64,000 nucleotides of DNA from Lacrimispora defluvii (GTDB lineage: Bacteria > Bacillota > Clostridia > Lachnospirales > Lachnospiraceae): NCBI GenBank assembly GCA_013036995.1, contig JAAOXG010000008.1, positions 62,001-126,000 of the forward strand. The letters are read 5' to 3'. Within the stretch, counting starts at the first letter, position 1; every line of letters starts with the position of its first letter. Shown here piece after piece: positions 8,240 through 16,854 of this stretch. Both the position numbers and the translations under genes were made by a program. The notes below the pieces were generated by a model. That model searched no databases and had not been told where the DNA came from. It saw nothing but the letters and a program-made list of their open reading frames with translations.

Positions 8240-8773
8240 ATGTTTTTTGTTCCAGGTATCATTGTATCAGTTGTCACATTTCCAGGTGTGATCATTCATG
8301 AACTTGCACACCAGATTTTTTGCCGTCTGATGAGGGTTCCGGTATATGAGGTGAAATATTTTCAGTTTTCTAATCCTTGTGGATATGTGCTGCATGAAGC
8401 AACACAGGATCCTCTCAAAACCTTTTTAATCTCTACAGGACCGTTTTTGATCAATACACTGATTGGAATGATCATTTTATCACCAGCTGCCATAGATTTA
8501 ATTATTTTTGAAGATTACTCAAATTCATTAAATCTTTTATTAGGCTGGATCGGATTTTCCACTCTTATGCATGCATTTCCCAGTACTGGTGATGCTAAGG
8601 TATTGGTAAATAATATACTGAAAAATAAAAATGTTAATGTGCTGGTCAAAATGATTGTGGCACCTGTGATAGGGCTGATCTATGTAGGGGCAATTGGCTC
8701 TGTTGTATGGTTAGATGCCATCTATGCTGCAGCGATTGCCATGATTATTCCCAACTTGTTCTTATTATTTTAG
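8240..8773 (+). CDS. Membrane metalloprotease-like protein (HExxH)
   Basis: A 177-residue, highly hydrophobic protein with four or five predicted membrane spans. The motif HELAH at 20-24 is the zinc-binding HExxH of zincins and lies in the first hydrophobic segment. TGPFLIN (66-72) resembles the GPxxN motif of site-2-type (M50) proteases, and Asp118 in STGDAKVL may be the third ligand. It probably acts as an intramembrane or membrane-embedded protease, but the substrate is unknown and the protein is shorter than classical S2P enzymes. The start is ATG behind AAGGAGGAGG, 15 nt after the TPR gene. Confidence 0.7.
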   Translation: MFFVPGIIVSVVTFPGVIIHELAHQIFCRLMRVPVYEVKYFQFSNPCGYVLHEATQDPLKTFLISTGPFLINTLIGMIILSPAAIDLIIFEDYSNSLNLLLGWIGFSTLMHAFPSTGDAKVLVNNILKNKNVNVLVKMIVAPVIGLIYVGAIGSVVWLDAIYAAAIAMIIPNLFLLF

Positions 8774-8844
8774 ACATGCTGCATCTGGAACCACCCGGTA
8801 TGTTTAACCGCAAAAACTTAGGGAATAATAATCATTAAAAAAGG

Positions 8845-8873
8845 TTGCATTCGACAATCCTTTATGTTAAAAT
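8845..8873 (+). promoter_or_regulatory. Promoter for rplS
   Basis: TTGCAT at 8845-8850 and TAAAAT at 8868-8873 are spaced by 17 nt. The predicted leader is about 88 nt long. Confidence 0.7.
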
Positions 8874-8884
8874 ACAAAATGTTG

Positions 8885-8945
8885 TGATGAAAAGGCGATG
8901 GTCCTCTGTTACGGATTCCAGTATGAAGTATTAAGAACATCAAAT
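8885..8945 (+). ncRNA. Candidate L19 ribosomal-protein leader
   Basis: The rplS 5' leader contains GATGGTCC, GGATTCCAG and a closing CATC that can pair with GATG, leaving a structured domain before the AAGGAGG. Autoregulatory L19 leaders are known in Firmicutes. The assignment rests on position and partial pairing, not on a covariance-model score. Confidence 0.4.
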
Positions 8946-8967
8946 AAAAATCAAGGAGGTTCACACA

Positions 8968-9315
8968 ATGAACGAAATTATTAAGAATATTGAAGCAGCT
9001 CAGTTAAAGCAGACCGTACCGGTTTTCCACGTTGGTGATACTGTAAAAGTATACAACAAGATCAAAGAGGGAACCCGCGAAAGAATCCAGATTTTCGAAG
9101 GAACCGTTATCAAGAGACAGAACGGCGGAGCCAGAGAAACCTTTACTGTAAGAAAGAATTCTAACGGTATCGGCGTAGAGAAAACCTGGCCATTACATTC
9201 CCCTTCCGTAGACAACGTTGAAGTTGTAAGAAAGGGTAAAGTAAGAAGAGCAAAACTGAATTACTTAAGAGACAGAGTTGGTAAGGCTGCTAAGGTCAAA
9301 GAACTGGTTAAATAA
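8968..9315 (+). CDS. rplS: 50S ribosomal protein L19
   Basis: A 115-residue large-subunit protein at the 30S-50S interface, with the family blocks [26 protein letters not shown] and [22 protein letters not shown]. It starts at ATG with AAGGAGG upstream. It has its own promoter and a likely structured leader, and is separated from trmD by the inserted TPR/protease pair. lepB starts 62 nt downstream with no clear terminator between, so partial read-through into lepB-rbgA-rnhB is expected. Confidence 0.97.
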   Translation: MNEIIKNIEAAQLKQTVPVFHVGDTVKVYNKIKEGTRERIQIFEGTVIKRQNGGARETFTVRKNSNGIGVEKTWPLHSPSVDNVEVVRKGKVRRAKLNYLRDRVGKAAKVKELVK

Positions 9316-9377
9316 TTCCGGAACATTTGAGAGGGACAATGTAAATTGTCCCTTTCTTTAGTAGGTGGGGTATCATA

Positions 9378-9929
9378 ATGGATTTTTATCATAGTGAAGA
9401 TAATAACAGGCTCCGCCATTTTGTCAACTGGATCGTTGACATCGTTGTAGTAATTGCATTTGCATGGTTTCTGGTCTATGCTTATGGAACTCAGATCGTT
9501 GTTGCGGGACATTCCATGCTCCCCCTTTTTGCGTCTGGCGATGTTGTTTTAATGGATCGCCTGTCCTATGATTTCGGGAAGCCGGACCGGTTTGATGTGA
9601 TTGTGTTTCAAAGAGAAGACCAGAAGATGAATGTAAAGCGTATCGTTGGACTGCCTGGAGAAACGGTGCAGATTAAAAACGATGAGATCTATATCAATGG
9701 CGAAAAGTTAGAGGAACCGGCAGGACTTGGCCGGATATCCCTGGCGGGGCTGGCTGAAAAGCCAATGAAGCTGGGTGAAGAGGAATATTTTTTATTAGGA
9801 GATAACCGGGACAGCAGTGAAGACAGCCGTTTTTCCAATATCGGGAATGTAAGCGGCAGTCAGATCAAAGGGAAAATATGGTTACGTATGCTGCCCCTTG
9901 TAAAGTTGGAATTAATTCGTTCGAAATAG
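9378..9929 (+). CDS. lepB: Signal peptidase I
   Basis: Type I leader peptidase that removes signal peptides from exported proteins at the outer face of the membrane. The 183-residue protein has one N-terminal span (about 18-38) and the Ser/Lys catalytic dyad. Ser46 lies in GHSMLP (Box B) and Lys87 in NVKRIVGLPGE (Box D). Box E is GDNRDSSEDSR. The length is typical of the single-span SipS-like enzymes of Gram-positives. The start is ATG with AGGTGGGG upstream. rbgA follows after 9 nt. Confidence 0.95.
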   Translation: MDFYHSEDNNRLRHFVNWIVDIVVVIAFAWFLVYAYGTQIVVAGHSMLPLFASGDVVLMDRLSYDFGKPDRFDVIVFQREDQKMNVKRIVGLPGETVQIKNDEIYINGEKLEEPAGLGRISLAGLAEKPMKLGEEEYFLLGDNRDSSEDSRFSNIGNVSGSQIKGKIWLRMLPLVKLELIRSK

Positions 9930-9938
9930 AGGAATGTT

Positions 9939-10784
9939 ATGAATATACAATGGTATCCAGGTCATATGACCAAAGCCAAAAGGGCAATGAAAGAAGATAT
10001 CAAATTAATTGATTTGATTATTGAACTGGTAGATGCAAGAGTGCCTTTAAGCAGCCGGAATCCGGATATCGATGATCTGGGTGCGGGAAAAGCCCGTCTG
10101 GTACTGCTGAATAAATCCGATCTTGCAGATGAACGGTGTAACAATGCATGGGCGTCTTATTTTGAAGAAAAAGGCTGCCATGTTGTAAAAGTGAATTCAA
10201 AAAGCGGTGCAGGCTTAAAATCAATCAATGGTGTTGTTTTGGAAGCCTGTAAGGAAAAGATTGAACGGGACCGGAGAAGAGGTATTTTAAACCGACCGGT
10301 ACGTGCCATGGTAGTGGGAATCCCCAATGTGGGAAAATCCACATTTATTAACTCCTTTGCAGGGAAGGCCTGCGCAAAAACCGGCAATAAACCAGGTGTC
10401 ACAAAGGGGAATCAATGGATCCGCCTGAACAAAAGCCTGGAACTTCTTGATACACCAGGAATCCTGTGGCCAAGATTTGAAGATCAGCAGGTGGGAATCC
10501 GTCTCGCTCTCATTGGTTCCATCAATGATGAGATCTTAAACAAAGAAGAGCTTGCCATGGAACTGATCCGTTTTTTAAAGAACTCCTATCCTCAGGTACT
10601 CTCGGAGCGTTATGACCTTTCTGCGGAAGACCCCCTGGAGGGCCTGATGCAGATCGCCAGAGCCAGAGCTTGTCTTGCAAGAGGCGGAGAACTGGATTTA
10701 AACCGGGCCTCCAATCTGCTGATTGAGGATTTCAGAAGCGGTAAATTAGGACGTCTCACTCTTGAGACTCCGCAGCAATCATAA
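9939..10784 (+). CDS. rbgA: Ribosome biogenesis GTPase RbgA (YlqF)
   Basis: Circularly permuted GTPase required for late 50S assembly. The G4 motif NKSD (58-61) precedes the G1 P-loop GIPNVGKST (127-135) and the G3 motif DTPG, which is the permuted order diagnostic of the family. The C-terminal ~90 residues form the helical RNA-binding domain. The N-terminal WYPGHMTKAKR matches the family. The start is ATG with GAGGAATG upstream. Its position between lepB and rnhB is the conserved Firmicute arrangement. Confidence 0.96.
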   Translation: MNIQWYPGHMTKAKRAMKEDIKLIDLIIELVDARVPLSSRNPDIDDLGAGKARLVLLNKSDLADERCNNAWASYFEEKGCHVVKVNSKSGAGLKSINGVVLEACKEKIERDRRRGILNRPVRAMVVGIPNVGKSTFINSFAGKACAKTGNKPGVTKGNQWIRLNKSLELLDTPGILWPRFEDQQVGIRLALIGSINDEILNKEELAMELIRFLKNSYPQVLSERYDLSAEDPLEGLMQIARARACLARGGELDLNRASNLLIEDFRSGKLGRLTLETPQQS

Positions 10785-10856
10785 GAATACATCAATGGGC
10801 CGGCTCGTTTTTCAGAGCAGGTCCATGTTTTTAATGAAATTACTGGAGAGAATAAG

Positions 10857-11513
10857 ATGAGAAAGTTAACGGAAGAGAAACGGTTAGAAGAGCTGAAACG
10901 ATTGGAAGTGATGAAGGAATTTGAACGGGAATATGAGGATCATGTACTGGTATGCGGAATTGACGAAGCCGGAAGGGGACCTTTAGCCGGACCTGTGGTT
11001 GCAGGAGCAGTTATATTGCCCAGAGATTGTGAAATCCTTTTCTTAAACGATTCAAAAAAGCTGTCTGAAAAACGCAGGGAGGCTCTGTTTGAAGAGATAC
11101 AGGAAAAAGCACTGGCAATCGGGATTGGTGTGGCAGGCCCGGACCGGATTGATGAGATCAATATTTTACAGGCAACTTATGAAGCAATGAGAACAGCAGT
11201 CTCCAAACTGGGAATGCTGCCGGAGGTTCTTTTAAATGATGCGGTGACCATTCCGGGTCTTAACATTCCCCAGATACCCATCATAAAAGGGGACGGGAAA
11301 AGCGTATCAATCGCAGCTGCCAGCATTATGGCAAAAGTAACCAGAGATCATATGATGGAAGAGTATGATAAATTATTCCCCCAGTATGGTTTTGCAAAGC
11401 ATAAGGGATATGGAACAGGAGCCCATATCGCGGCACTGAAGGAGTTTGGCCCCTGTCCCATTCACAGGCGGAGTTTTATTAAAAATTTCGTATCTGGGGA
11501 TAATCATGAATAA
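10857..11513 (+). CDS. rnhB: Ribonuclease HII
   Basis: Type 2 RNase H that nicks RNA-DNA junctions and removes single ribonucleotides from DNA. The 218 residues contain the catalytic Asp36 and Glu37 in GIDEAGRGPLAGP, the LNDSKKLSEKRRE motif, and the later Asp-bearing segments LLNDAV and KVTRDHMM. A short charged N-terminal extension precedes the catalytic domain. The start is ATG with GGAGAG upstream. yraN overlaps its last 8 nt, indicating translational coupling. A type 1 enzyme (rnhA) is also present at 28132. Confidence 0.96.
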   Translation: MRKLTEEKRLEELKRLEVMKEFEREYEDHVLVCGIDEAGRGPLAGPVVAGAVILPRDCEILFLNDSKKLSEKRREALFEEIQEKALAIGIGVAGPDRIDEINILQATYEAMRTAVSKLGMLPEVLLNDAVTIPGLNIPQIPIIKGDGKSVSIAAASIMAKVTRDHMMEEYDKLFPQYGFAKHKGYGTGAHIAALKEFGPCPIHRRSFIKNFVSGDNHE

Positions 11514-11847
11514 AAGGGAGACTGGATCCAGGTTTGAAGAGATCGCTGCGGATTATTTACAGCATGCCGGCTATGAGATTCTGGAGCGGAATTACCGGGA
11601 TCGGTCAGGAGAAATTGATTTAATTGCCAAAGATGGAAGCTATTATGTTTTTGTAGAGGTGAAATACCGGGAGAATGCAAAAATGGGAGACCCTGCCGAG
11701 GCGGTGGATGCCAGAAAGCAGCTGAAAATCAGGAACACAGCGAGACGGTATTTATACAGGAACCGGTTGGGGGAGTCTGTGCCATGCAGATTTGATGTAG
11801 TGGCCATCTTAGGTCAGGAAATCCGATTAATTTCGGATGCATTTTAG
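11506..11847 (+). CDS. yraN: YraN family protein (UPF0102), nuclease-like
   Basis: A 113-residue protein with a restriction-endonuclease-like core. E and D in SGEIDLIAKDG plus the VFVEVKYR motif match the PD-(D/E)xK pattern. Cellular function is poorly known. The open frame begins at 11446, but the first 20 residues overlap rnhB and carry no family sequence. ATG 11506, whose ATGAATAA overlaps the rnhB stop, gives the usual MNKRETGSRFEE-type N-terminus. Confidence 0.88.
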   Translation: MNKRETGSRFEEIAADYLQHAGYEILERNYRDRSGEIDLIAKDGSYYVFVEVKYRENAKMGDPAEAVDARKQLKIRNTARRYLYRNRLGESVPCRFDVVAILGQEIRLISDAF

Positions 11848-11861
11848 AAGGAGGTGCTGGA

Positions 11862-12716
11862 ATGAGTGTAATATGGACACGCAAAAATATAAAACCGGGA
11901 ATGAATTATATAGAGTCAGATCCGGTGCCTTATTTATCCTTTCCTATGTTGGAAAAGACAGGAATGGTGAAGCATGGATTTTCTACAAAGCTTGGGGGAG
12001 TCAGTCAGGGCAAATTTGCAACCCTTAATTTTACATTTACAAGAGGAGATAATCCGGATCATGTGATAGAGAATTATAAAAGAATGGCTGCTGTACTAGG
12101 TGTGGATGAGAAACGGATGGTATTGTCTTATCAGACCCATACCACCAATGTCCGTCTTGTTACGGAGGAGGATGCTGGAAAGGGAATCGGTAAGGAACGA
12201 GATTATAAAGATATAGACGGACTTATCACCAATGTCCCGGGCATAACTCTGGTCACTTTTTTTGCAGACTGTGTTCCGCTATATTTCCTGGATCCTGTAC
12301 ACAAAGCCATCGGGCTCAGCCATTCGGGCTGGAGAGGTACTGTAAGCCGTATGGGGGCAGTGACGATTGATAAAATGAAGGAAGCTTATGGAACCAGAGC
12401 AGAAGATTTACTGGTCTGTATTGGCCCCAGTATCTGCGGGGACTGTTATGAGGTGGGGGAAGAGGTTGCACTGGAATTTAAAAAGGCATTTGCGAAAGAG
12501 AACTGGAATCAGATTCTTCGAAAAAAGGACAATGGCAAGTTCATGCTGGATCTGTGGAAGGCCAATGAGATCCTGTTAAAAGAGGCCGGAGTGAAACCGG
12601 AAAACATAGAGACAACCGATATCTGTACCCACTGCAATTCAGATTATCTGTTTTCCCACCGTACCTGCGGAAATGAAAGAGGCAATCTGGCAGCATTCCT
12701 GAGTTTAAAAGAATAG
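11862..12716 (+). CDS. pgeF: Laccase-domain (YfiH/PgeF) protein
   Basis: A 284-residue member of the DUF152/YfiH family, described as peptidoglycan editing factor and as multicopper polyphenol oxidase or purine-nucleoside phosphorylase in different homologues. The metal and active-site blocks are present: QTHTTN, FADCVPLYFLD, LSHSGWRGT, GPSICGDCYEVG and the C-terminal CTHCNSDYLFSHRTCGNERG. The start is ATG with AAGGAGGTG upstream. It is the last gene of the rplS-lepB-rbgA-rnhB-yraN run and converges with the prs-like gene. Which enzyme activity applies here is not decidable from sequence. Confidence 0.88.
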   Translation: MSVIWTRKNIKPGMNYIESDPVPYLSFPMLEKTGMVKHGFSTKLGGVSQGKFATLNFTFTRGDNPDHVIENYKRMAAVLGVDEKRMVLSYQTHTTNVRLVTEEDAGKGIGKERDYKDIDGLITNVPGITLVTFFADCVPLYFLDPVHKAIGLSHSGWRGTVSRMGAVTIDKMKEAYGTRAEDLLVCIGPSICGDCYEVGEEVALEFKKAFAKENWNQILRKKDNGKFMLDLWKANEILLKEAGVKPENIETTDICTHCNSDYLFSHRTCGNERGNLAAFLSLKE

Positions 12717-12724
12717 GGGAATAA

Positions 12725-12758
12725 AAATCCGGAAGAACATTTGGATTCTTCCGGATTT
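12725..12758. terminator. Bidirectional terminator between pgeF and prs-like gene
   Basis: AAATCCGGAAGAA at 12725-12737 and TTCTTCCGGATTT at 12746-12758 form a perfect 13-bp stem with an 8-nt loop. The flanking A- and T-rich sides allow use from both directions. Confidence 0.85.
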
Positions 12759-12779
12759 CTATTCCATAAAACAAATGGC

Positions 12780-13958
12780 TTATGCTTTGTATTTTTTCAG
12801 CAGCTGCTGAATCTTATCCGTTGAGGATAATGCTGTACTAATAGAAACATCGTGGTTTAAGGAATTTACAATTGCGGCGATATACTTGCTGATGTCGGCT
12901 TCAACATACCACTCTCTGTTAAACAGCTCTTTGGGACGGTAGTTTAAGTTTGTGGTCACAACTCTGTCGATGTATCCTTTGCTGTAAAAATCATCAAACT
13001 TATCAAGACCATTGGTAAACAGGCCGAAGGTGCAGCATACAATGACCTTGTCTGCTTTGCGCTCTTTTAATTCCCTTGCGGTATCTAACATGCTTTCTCC
13101 TGATGAAATCATATCATCTACGATCAGCACTGTTTTTCCTTCTACGGAAGCACCAAGGAACTCATGGGCTACAATGGGATTTCGTCCGCCTACAATCTTG
13201 GAATAATCTCTTCGTTTGTAGAACATACCCATATCCACGCTTAAGTTGTTGGCAAGGTATACGGCACGGTCCATGGCGCCTTCATCAGGGCTGATAACCA
13301 TCATGTTTTCTTTGTCAATCTTTAAATCAGGGTATTGTCTTAATACTGCTTTAATAAACTGGTATGTGGGCATGAAATTGTCAAAGCCGTTTAATGGGAT
13401 GGCGTTCTGCACTCTGGGATCATGGGCATCAAAGGTAATAATATTGCTTACTCCCATATTCACCAGTTCTTCTAATGCCATTGCACAGTCAAGAGATTCC
13501 CGTTTGGTTCTCTTGTGCTGGCGGCTTTCATATAGAAACGGCATAATTACGCTTACCCTGTGGGCTGTTGCTGTACATGCACCGAGAATACGCTTTAAAT
13601 CCTGAAAATGATCGTCAGGAGACATGTGGTTTGTATATCCGTTCACTGTATAGGATATGCTGTAATTAGTTACATCTACCATCGCGAAAACATCAGTACC
13701 CCGGACGGATTCCTTGACGATTCCTTTCGCTTCGCCGCTTCCAAAGCGAGGACACTCGCAGCTTAGAAGATATGAGTCGATATCGTAACCGCGGTAATGA
13801 AGATCTGCCTCACGGCGCTTTAATTCCTCGATATCGTTTCTGCGAAAACCGACAATATGGTCATTTACCTTCCTGGCCAGTTCCCCGCAGCTTTCCAGCG
13901 CTGCGATCTTTAGGGGAGCAACAGGTAGCTGGTCGTTAAATACATAATCATTTGCCAT
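12780..13958 (-). CDS. prs: Ribose-phosphate pyrophosphokinase, long divergent form
   Basis: Predicted PRPP synthetase, making phosphoribosyl pyrophosphate for nucleotide, His and Trp synthesis. At 392 residues it is about 75 longer than the usual enzyme. Recognisable blocks are RFGSGE near residue 72, the ATP-side loop ESRQHKRTKRES, FDAHDPRVQN, the catalytic flexible loop FYKRRDYSKIVGG and the PRPP loop VLIVDDMISSGESML. Two positions deviate: SPDHGG is SPDEGA here, and DDIIDTAGT is DDMISSGES. It is the only - strand gene, with GGAGGA before its ATG. Such long forms are common in Lachnospiraceae, often beside a classical prs elsewhere. Confidence 0.82.
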   Translation of the reverse strand: MANDYVFNDQLPVAPLKIAALESCGELARKVNDHIVGFRRNDIEELKRREADLHYRGYDIDSYLLSCECPRFGSGEAKGIVKESVRGTDVFAMVDVTNYSISYTVNGYTNHMSPDDHFQDLKRILGACTATAHRVSVIMPFLYESRQHKRTKRESLDCAMALEELVNMGVSNIITFDAHDPRVQNAIPLNGFDNFMPTYQFIKAVLRQYPDLKIDKENMMVISPDEGAMDRAVYLANNLSVDMGMFYKRRDYSKIVGGRNPIVAHEFLGASVEGKTVLIVDDMISSGESMLDTARELKERKADKVIVCCTFGLFTNGLDKFDDFYSKGYIDRVVTTNLNYRPKELFNREWYVEADISKYIAAIVNSLNHDVSISTALSSTDKIQQLLKKYKA

Positions 13959-13983
13959 GACAAAGATTCCTCCATAATAAATG

Positions 13984-14009
13984 AACAGCCAGTCGTAAGA
14001 CTGCCTGTT
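13984..14009 (-). other. Hairpin in the 5' leader of the prs-like gene
   Basis: AACAGCCAGTC (13984-13994) and GACTGCCTGTT (13999-14009) pair with one mismatch around a 4-nt loop. They lie about 26 nt upstream of the prs-like ATG. There is no long T-run, so an mRNA-stability or regulatory hairpin is more likely than a terminator. Confidence 0.4.
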
Positions 14010-14099
14010 TTATAATCTTACATCTTTTTATACCATTGAATGACAGAATGCGTCAATAGTCTTTCCGGTATTTCAGTGAAAAAAACAAAAAACGCTTCC

Positions 14100-14128
14100 T
14101 TTACAAAGAGTGACAATCTTGTTATGAT
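14100..14128 (+). promoter_or_regulatory. Promoter for the DUF512-der-plsY-gpsA operon
   Basis: TTTACA at 14100-14105 and TATGAT at 14123-14128 are spaced by 17 nt and lie 33 nt upstream of the DUF512 gene. Confidence 0.75.
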
Positions 14129-14161
14129 ATAAAAGATAGCTGCAGAAAGGTAAATATAGAA

Positions 14162-15520
14162 ATGAGCAAAAGAGGACATGTTATTAAAGCTGTAGACACC
14201 GGTTCTATTGCAGAAGAACTGGAACTGGAACCAGGAGATGAAGTTCTTTCCATTGACGGACATGAACTGGAAGACATCTTCGATTATGAATATTATGTAA
14301 ACAGTGAATCCATTCTTATGACTGTAAGGAAGAAAAACGGGGAAGAGTGGGAATTAGAAATAGAGAACCAATATGAAGATTTAGGACTTACTTTCGAGAA
14401 TGGTCTGATGAGTGAGTACCGTACCTGCAGAAATAACTGTATTTTCTGCTTTATCGACCAGATGCCTCCCGGAATGAGGGATACCCTTTATTTTAAGGAT
14501 GACGATTCCAGGCTGTCGTTCTTACAGGGAAACTATGTCACCTTAACCAACATGAGTGAACACGACATTGCGCGGATCATTGAGTTTAAACTGGCACCTA
14601 TTAATATATCGGTACACACCACCAACCCCGAGCTAAGATGCCGGATGCTTCATAACAGGTTTGCAGGAGAAGCCCTTTCAAAGATTGACCGGCTGTATGA
14701 TGCAGGGATATCCATGAATGGGCAGATTGTGCTCTGCAAAGGGGTGAATGACAAAGAAGAACTGGAACGGACCATAAGTGATTTATCAAAGTATCTGCCC
14801 TATATGGAAAGTGTCTCCATTGTGCCGGTAGGCGTATCCAAATTCAGGGATGGCCTGTTTCCATTAAGCCCCATTGAGAAAGAGGATGCCGTATCCGTTT
14901 TAGAGATCGTGGAACGTTGGCAGAAAAAGCTTTTTAAAGAATATGGAAGCCATTTTATCCATGCCAGTGATGAATTTTACATTCTGGCCGGGAGACCTAT
15001 GCCGGAGGAGACAAGATATGACGGCTATATTCAGCTGGAAAACGGCGTGGGTATGCTGCGGCTTTTAGAGACTGAGGTGAGAGACGCCCTGAAAGAAGAA
15101 GGGAGTGCTTATGCCGCAGAGGAGCTTTCCATTGCCACTGGAACCCTTGCAGCCCCATTTATTGAGCAGCATGCCAGACTGGTTTCTGATAAGTTTCCTG
15201 GCCGGACCATTCATGTCTACCCAATTGTCAATTATTTCTTTGGTGAGCAGATTACTGTTGCAGGTTTAATTACAGGTCAGGATTTAATCGCCCAGCTGAA
15301 GGGAAAACCTCTTGGGAAGAGACTTCTCCTTCCTGAGTGTATGTTTCGAAGCGGAGAAGAGGTATTTCTTGATGATCTGACTCGTCAGGATGTACAAAAT
15401 GCTTTACAAGTACAGGTAGATATTGTAAAATCAAGCGGTCAGGATTTCGTTAACGCTGTTTTAGGATACGTAAATAATAAAAAACCTTCTTATGACGGAT
15501 ATGAATTAAAGGAGATATAA
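14162..15520 (+). CDS. DUF512 radical SAM protein with N-terminal PDZ-like domain
   Basis: A 452-residue protein, conserved in Clostridia and usually next to der. The first ~75 residues resemble a PDZ domain (SIAEELELEPGDEVLSIDGHELED). A radical SAM cluster motif follows, with C89, C93 and C96 in CRNNCIFCF. The next segment, FIDQMPPGMRDTLYFKDDDSRLSFL, is typical of the family. The C-terminal half is the DUF512 domain. The biochemical role is unknown; cofactor or ribosome-related modification is only speculation. The ATG follows AGAAAGG. der starts 3 nt after the stop, so translation is coupled. Confidence 0.88.
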   Translation: MSKRGHVIKAVDTGSIAEELELEPGDEVLSIDGHELEDIFDYEYYVNSESILMTVRKKNGEEWELEIENQYEDLGLTFENGLMSEYRTCRNNCIFCFIDQMPPGMRDTLYFKDDDSRLSFLQGNYVTLTNMSEHDIARIIEFKLAPINISVHTTNPELRCRMLHNRFAGEALSKIDRLYDAGISMNGQIVLCKGVNDKEELERTISDLSKYLPYMESVSIVPVGVSKFRDGLFPLSPIEKEDAVSVLEIVERWQKKLFKEYGSHFIHASDEFYILAGRPMPEETRYDGYIQLENGVGMLRLLETEVRDALKEEGSAYAAEELSIATGTLAAPFIEQHARLVSDKFPGRTIHVYPIVNYFFGEQITVAGLITGQDLIAQLKGKPLGKRLLLPECMFRSGEEVFLDDLTRQDVQNALQVQVDIVKSSGQDFVNAVLGYVNNKKPSYDGYELKEI

Positions 15521-15523
15521 TAT

Positions 15524-16852
15524 ATGAGTAAACCAGTAGTAGCCATCGTAGGCCGCCCGAATGTGGGAAAGTCTACGCTGTTTAATGTTTTAGCCGGTGA
15601 GACCATTTCCATTGTAAAGGATACACCAGGAGTGACCAGAGACCGTATTTATGCTGACTGTACCTGGCTGGATATGAATTTTACCCTGATTGATACAGGC
15701 GGAATTGAACCGGACAGCAGCGATATCATTCTTTCCCAGATGAGGGAACAGGCAGAGATCGCCATTGCTACAGCAGATGTTATCGTATTTATTGTGGATG
15801 TACGCCAGGGTCTGGTAGATGCGGATTCAAAGGTTGCAGATATGCTTCGCAAATCGAAAAAGCCGGTTGTTCTTGCAGTGAATAAGGTAGACAGCTTCCA
15901 GAAGTTCGGCAATGATGTATATGAATTTTATAATCTGGGAATCGGAGATCCCATTCCGGTATCAGCAGCTTCCAGACTGGGATTAGGTGATCTGCTTGAT
16001 GAGGTTGCCAAGCATTTTGGCACATTTCAGACAGAAGAGGAAGACGATGACCGTCCAAGAATTGCCATTGTGGGAAAACCAAATGTTGGTAAATCTTCTA
16101 TAATAAATCAGCTTCTGGGTGAAAACCGCGTAATTGTATCCAATATTGCAGGAACTACAAGAGACGCTGTGGATACGGAGATTGTCCATAATGGTACGGA
16201 ATACGTTTTTATTGACACGGCCGGACTGAGAAGAAAGAGTAAAATCAAAGAAGAGCTGGAACGTTACAGCATTATCCGTACAGTGACGGCAGTAGAACGG
16301 GCCGATGTGGTGGTTGTGGTAATTGACGCAGAAGAGGGCGTTACCGAGCAGGATGCCAAGATCGCAGGAATTGCCCATGAACGGGGCAAGGGAATTATTG
16401 TGGCTGTAAATAAGTGGGATGCCATTGAGAAAAATGACAAGACCATTTATGAATACACCAAAAAGATTAAAGATACTCTTTCCTTTATGCCTTATGCGGA
16501 ATTTATCTTTATCTCAGCTAAAACCGGACAGAGAATGAGTAAATTGTTTGAATTGATCGATATGGTCCGGGAGAATCAGACTCTTCGTGTAGCAACCGGA
16601 GTACTAAACGAAATTATGACGGAAGCAGTCGCTCTTCAGCAGCCGCCTTCTGATAAAGGCAAGCGTCTCAGACTTTATTATATTACCCAGGTAGCTGTCA
16701 AGCCGCCGACTTTTGTCATCTTTATAAACGATAAAGAACTCACCCACTTTTCCTATACAAGATATATTGAGAACAAGATCAGGGATGCGTTCGGCTTTAA
16801 GGGAACATCCTTAAAATTTATTTATAGAGAACGGAGCGGAAAGGAACAATAA
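15524..16852 (+). CDS. der: Ribosome biogenesis GTPase Der (EngA)
   Basis: Double-GTPase factor essential for 50S assembly. The 442 residues contain two tandem G domains, with P-loops [12 protein letters not shown] near residue 9 and [12 protein letters not shown] near residue 183. DTGG and DTAG G3 motifs and NKVD and NKWD G4 motifs are visible, followed by a C-terminal KH-like domain. It starts 3 nt after the DUF512 stop and ends 2 nt before plsY, so it sits in a tightly packed operon. Confidence 0.97.
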   Translation: MSKPVVAIVGRPNVGKSTLFNVLAGETISIVKDTPGVTRDRIYADCTWLDMNFTLIDTGGIEPDSSDIILSQMREQAEIAIATADVIVFIVDVRQGLVDADSKVADMLRKSKKPVVLAVNKVDSFQKFGNDVYEFYNLGIGDPIPVSAASRLGLGDLLDEVAKHFGTFQTEEEDDDRPRIAIVGKPNVGKSSIINQLLGENRVIVSNIAGTTRDAVDTEIVHNGTEYVFIDTAGLRRKSKIKEELERYSIIRTVTAVERADVVVVVIDAEEGVTEQDAKIAGIAHERGKGIIVAVNKWDAIEKNDKTIYEYTKKIKDTLSFMPYAEFIFISAKTGQRMSKLFELIDMVRENQTLRVATGVLNEIMTEAVALQQPPSDKGKRLRLYYITQVAVKPPTFVIFINDKELTHFSYTRYIENKIRDAFGFKGTSLKFIYRERSGKEQ

Positions 16853-16854
16853 TT

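Noticed and set aside
11837-12028. A 63-codon frame across the start of pgeF
   Set aside because: It overlaps pgeF in a different frame and has no family-like sequence.
13012-13605. Plus-strand open frames inside the prs-like gene
   Set aside because: They are antisense shadows of a well-supported minus-strand gene.
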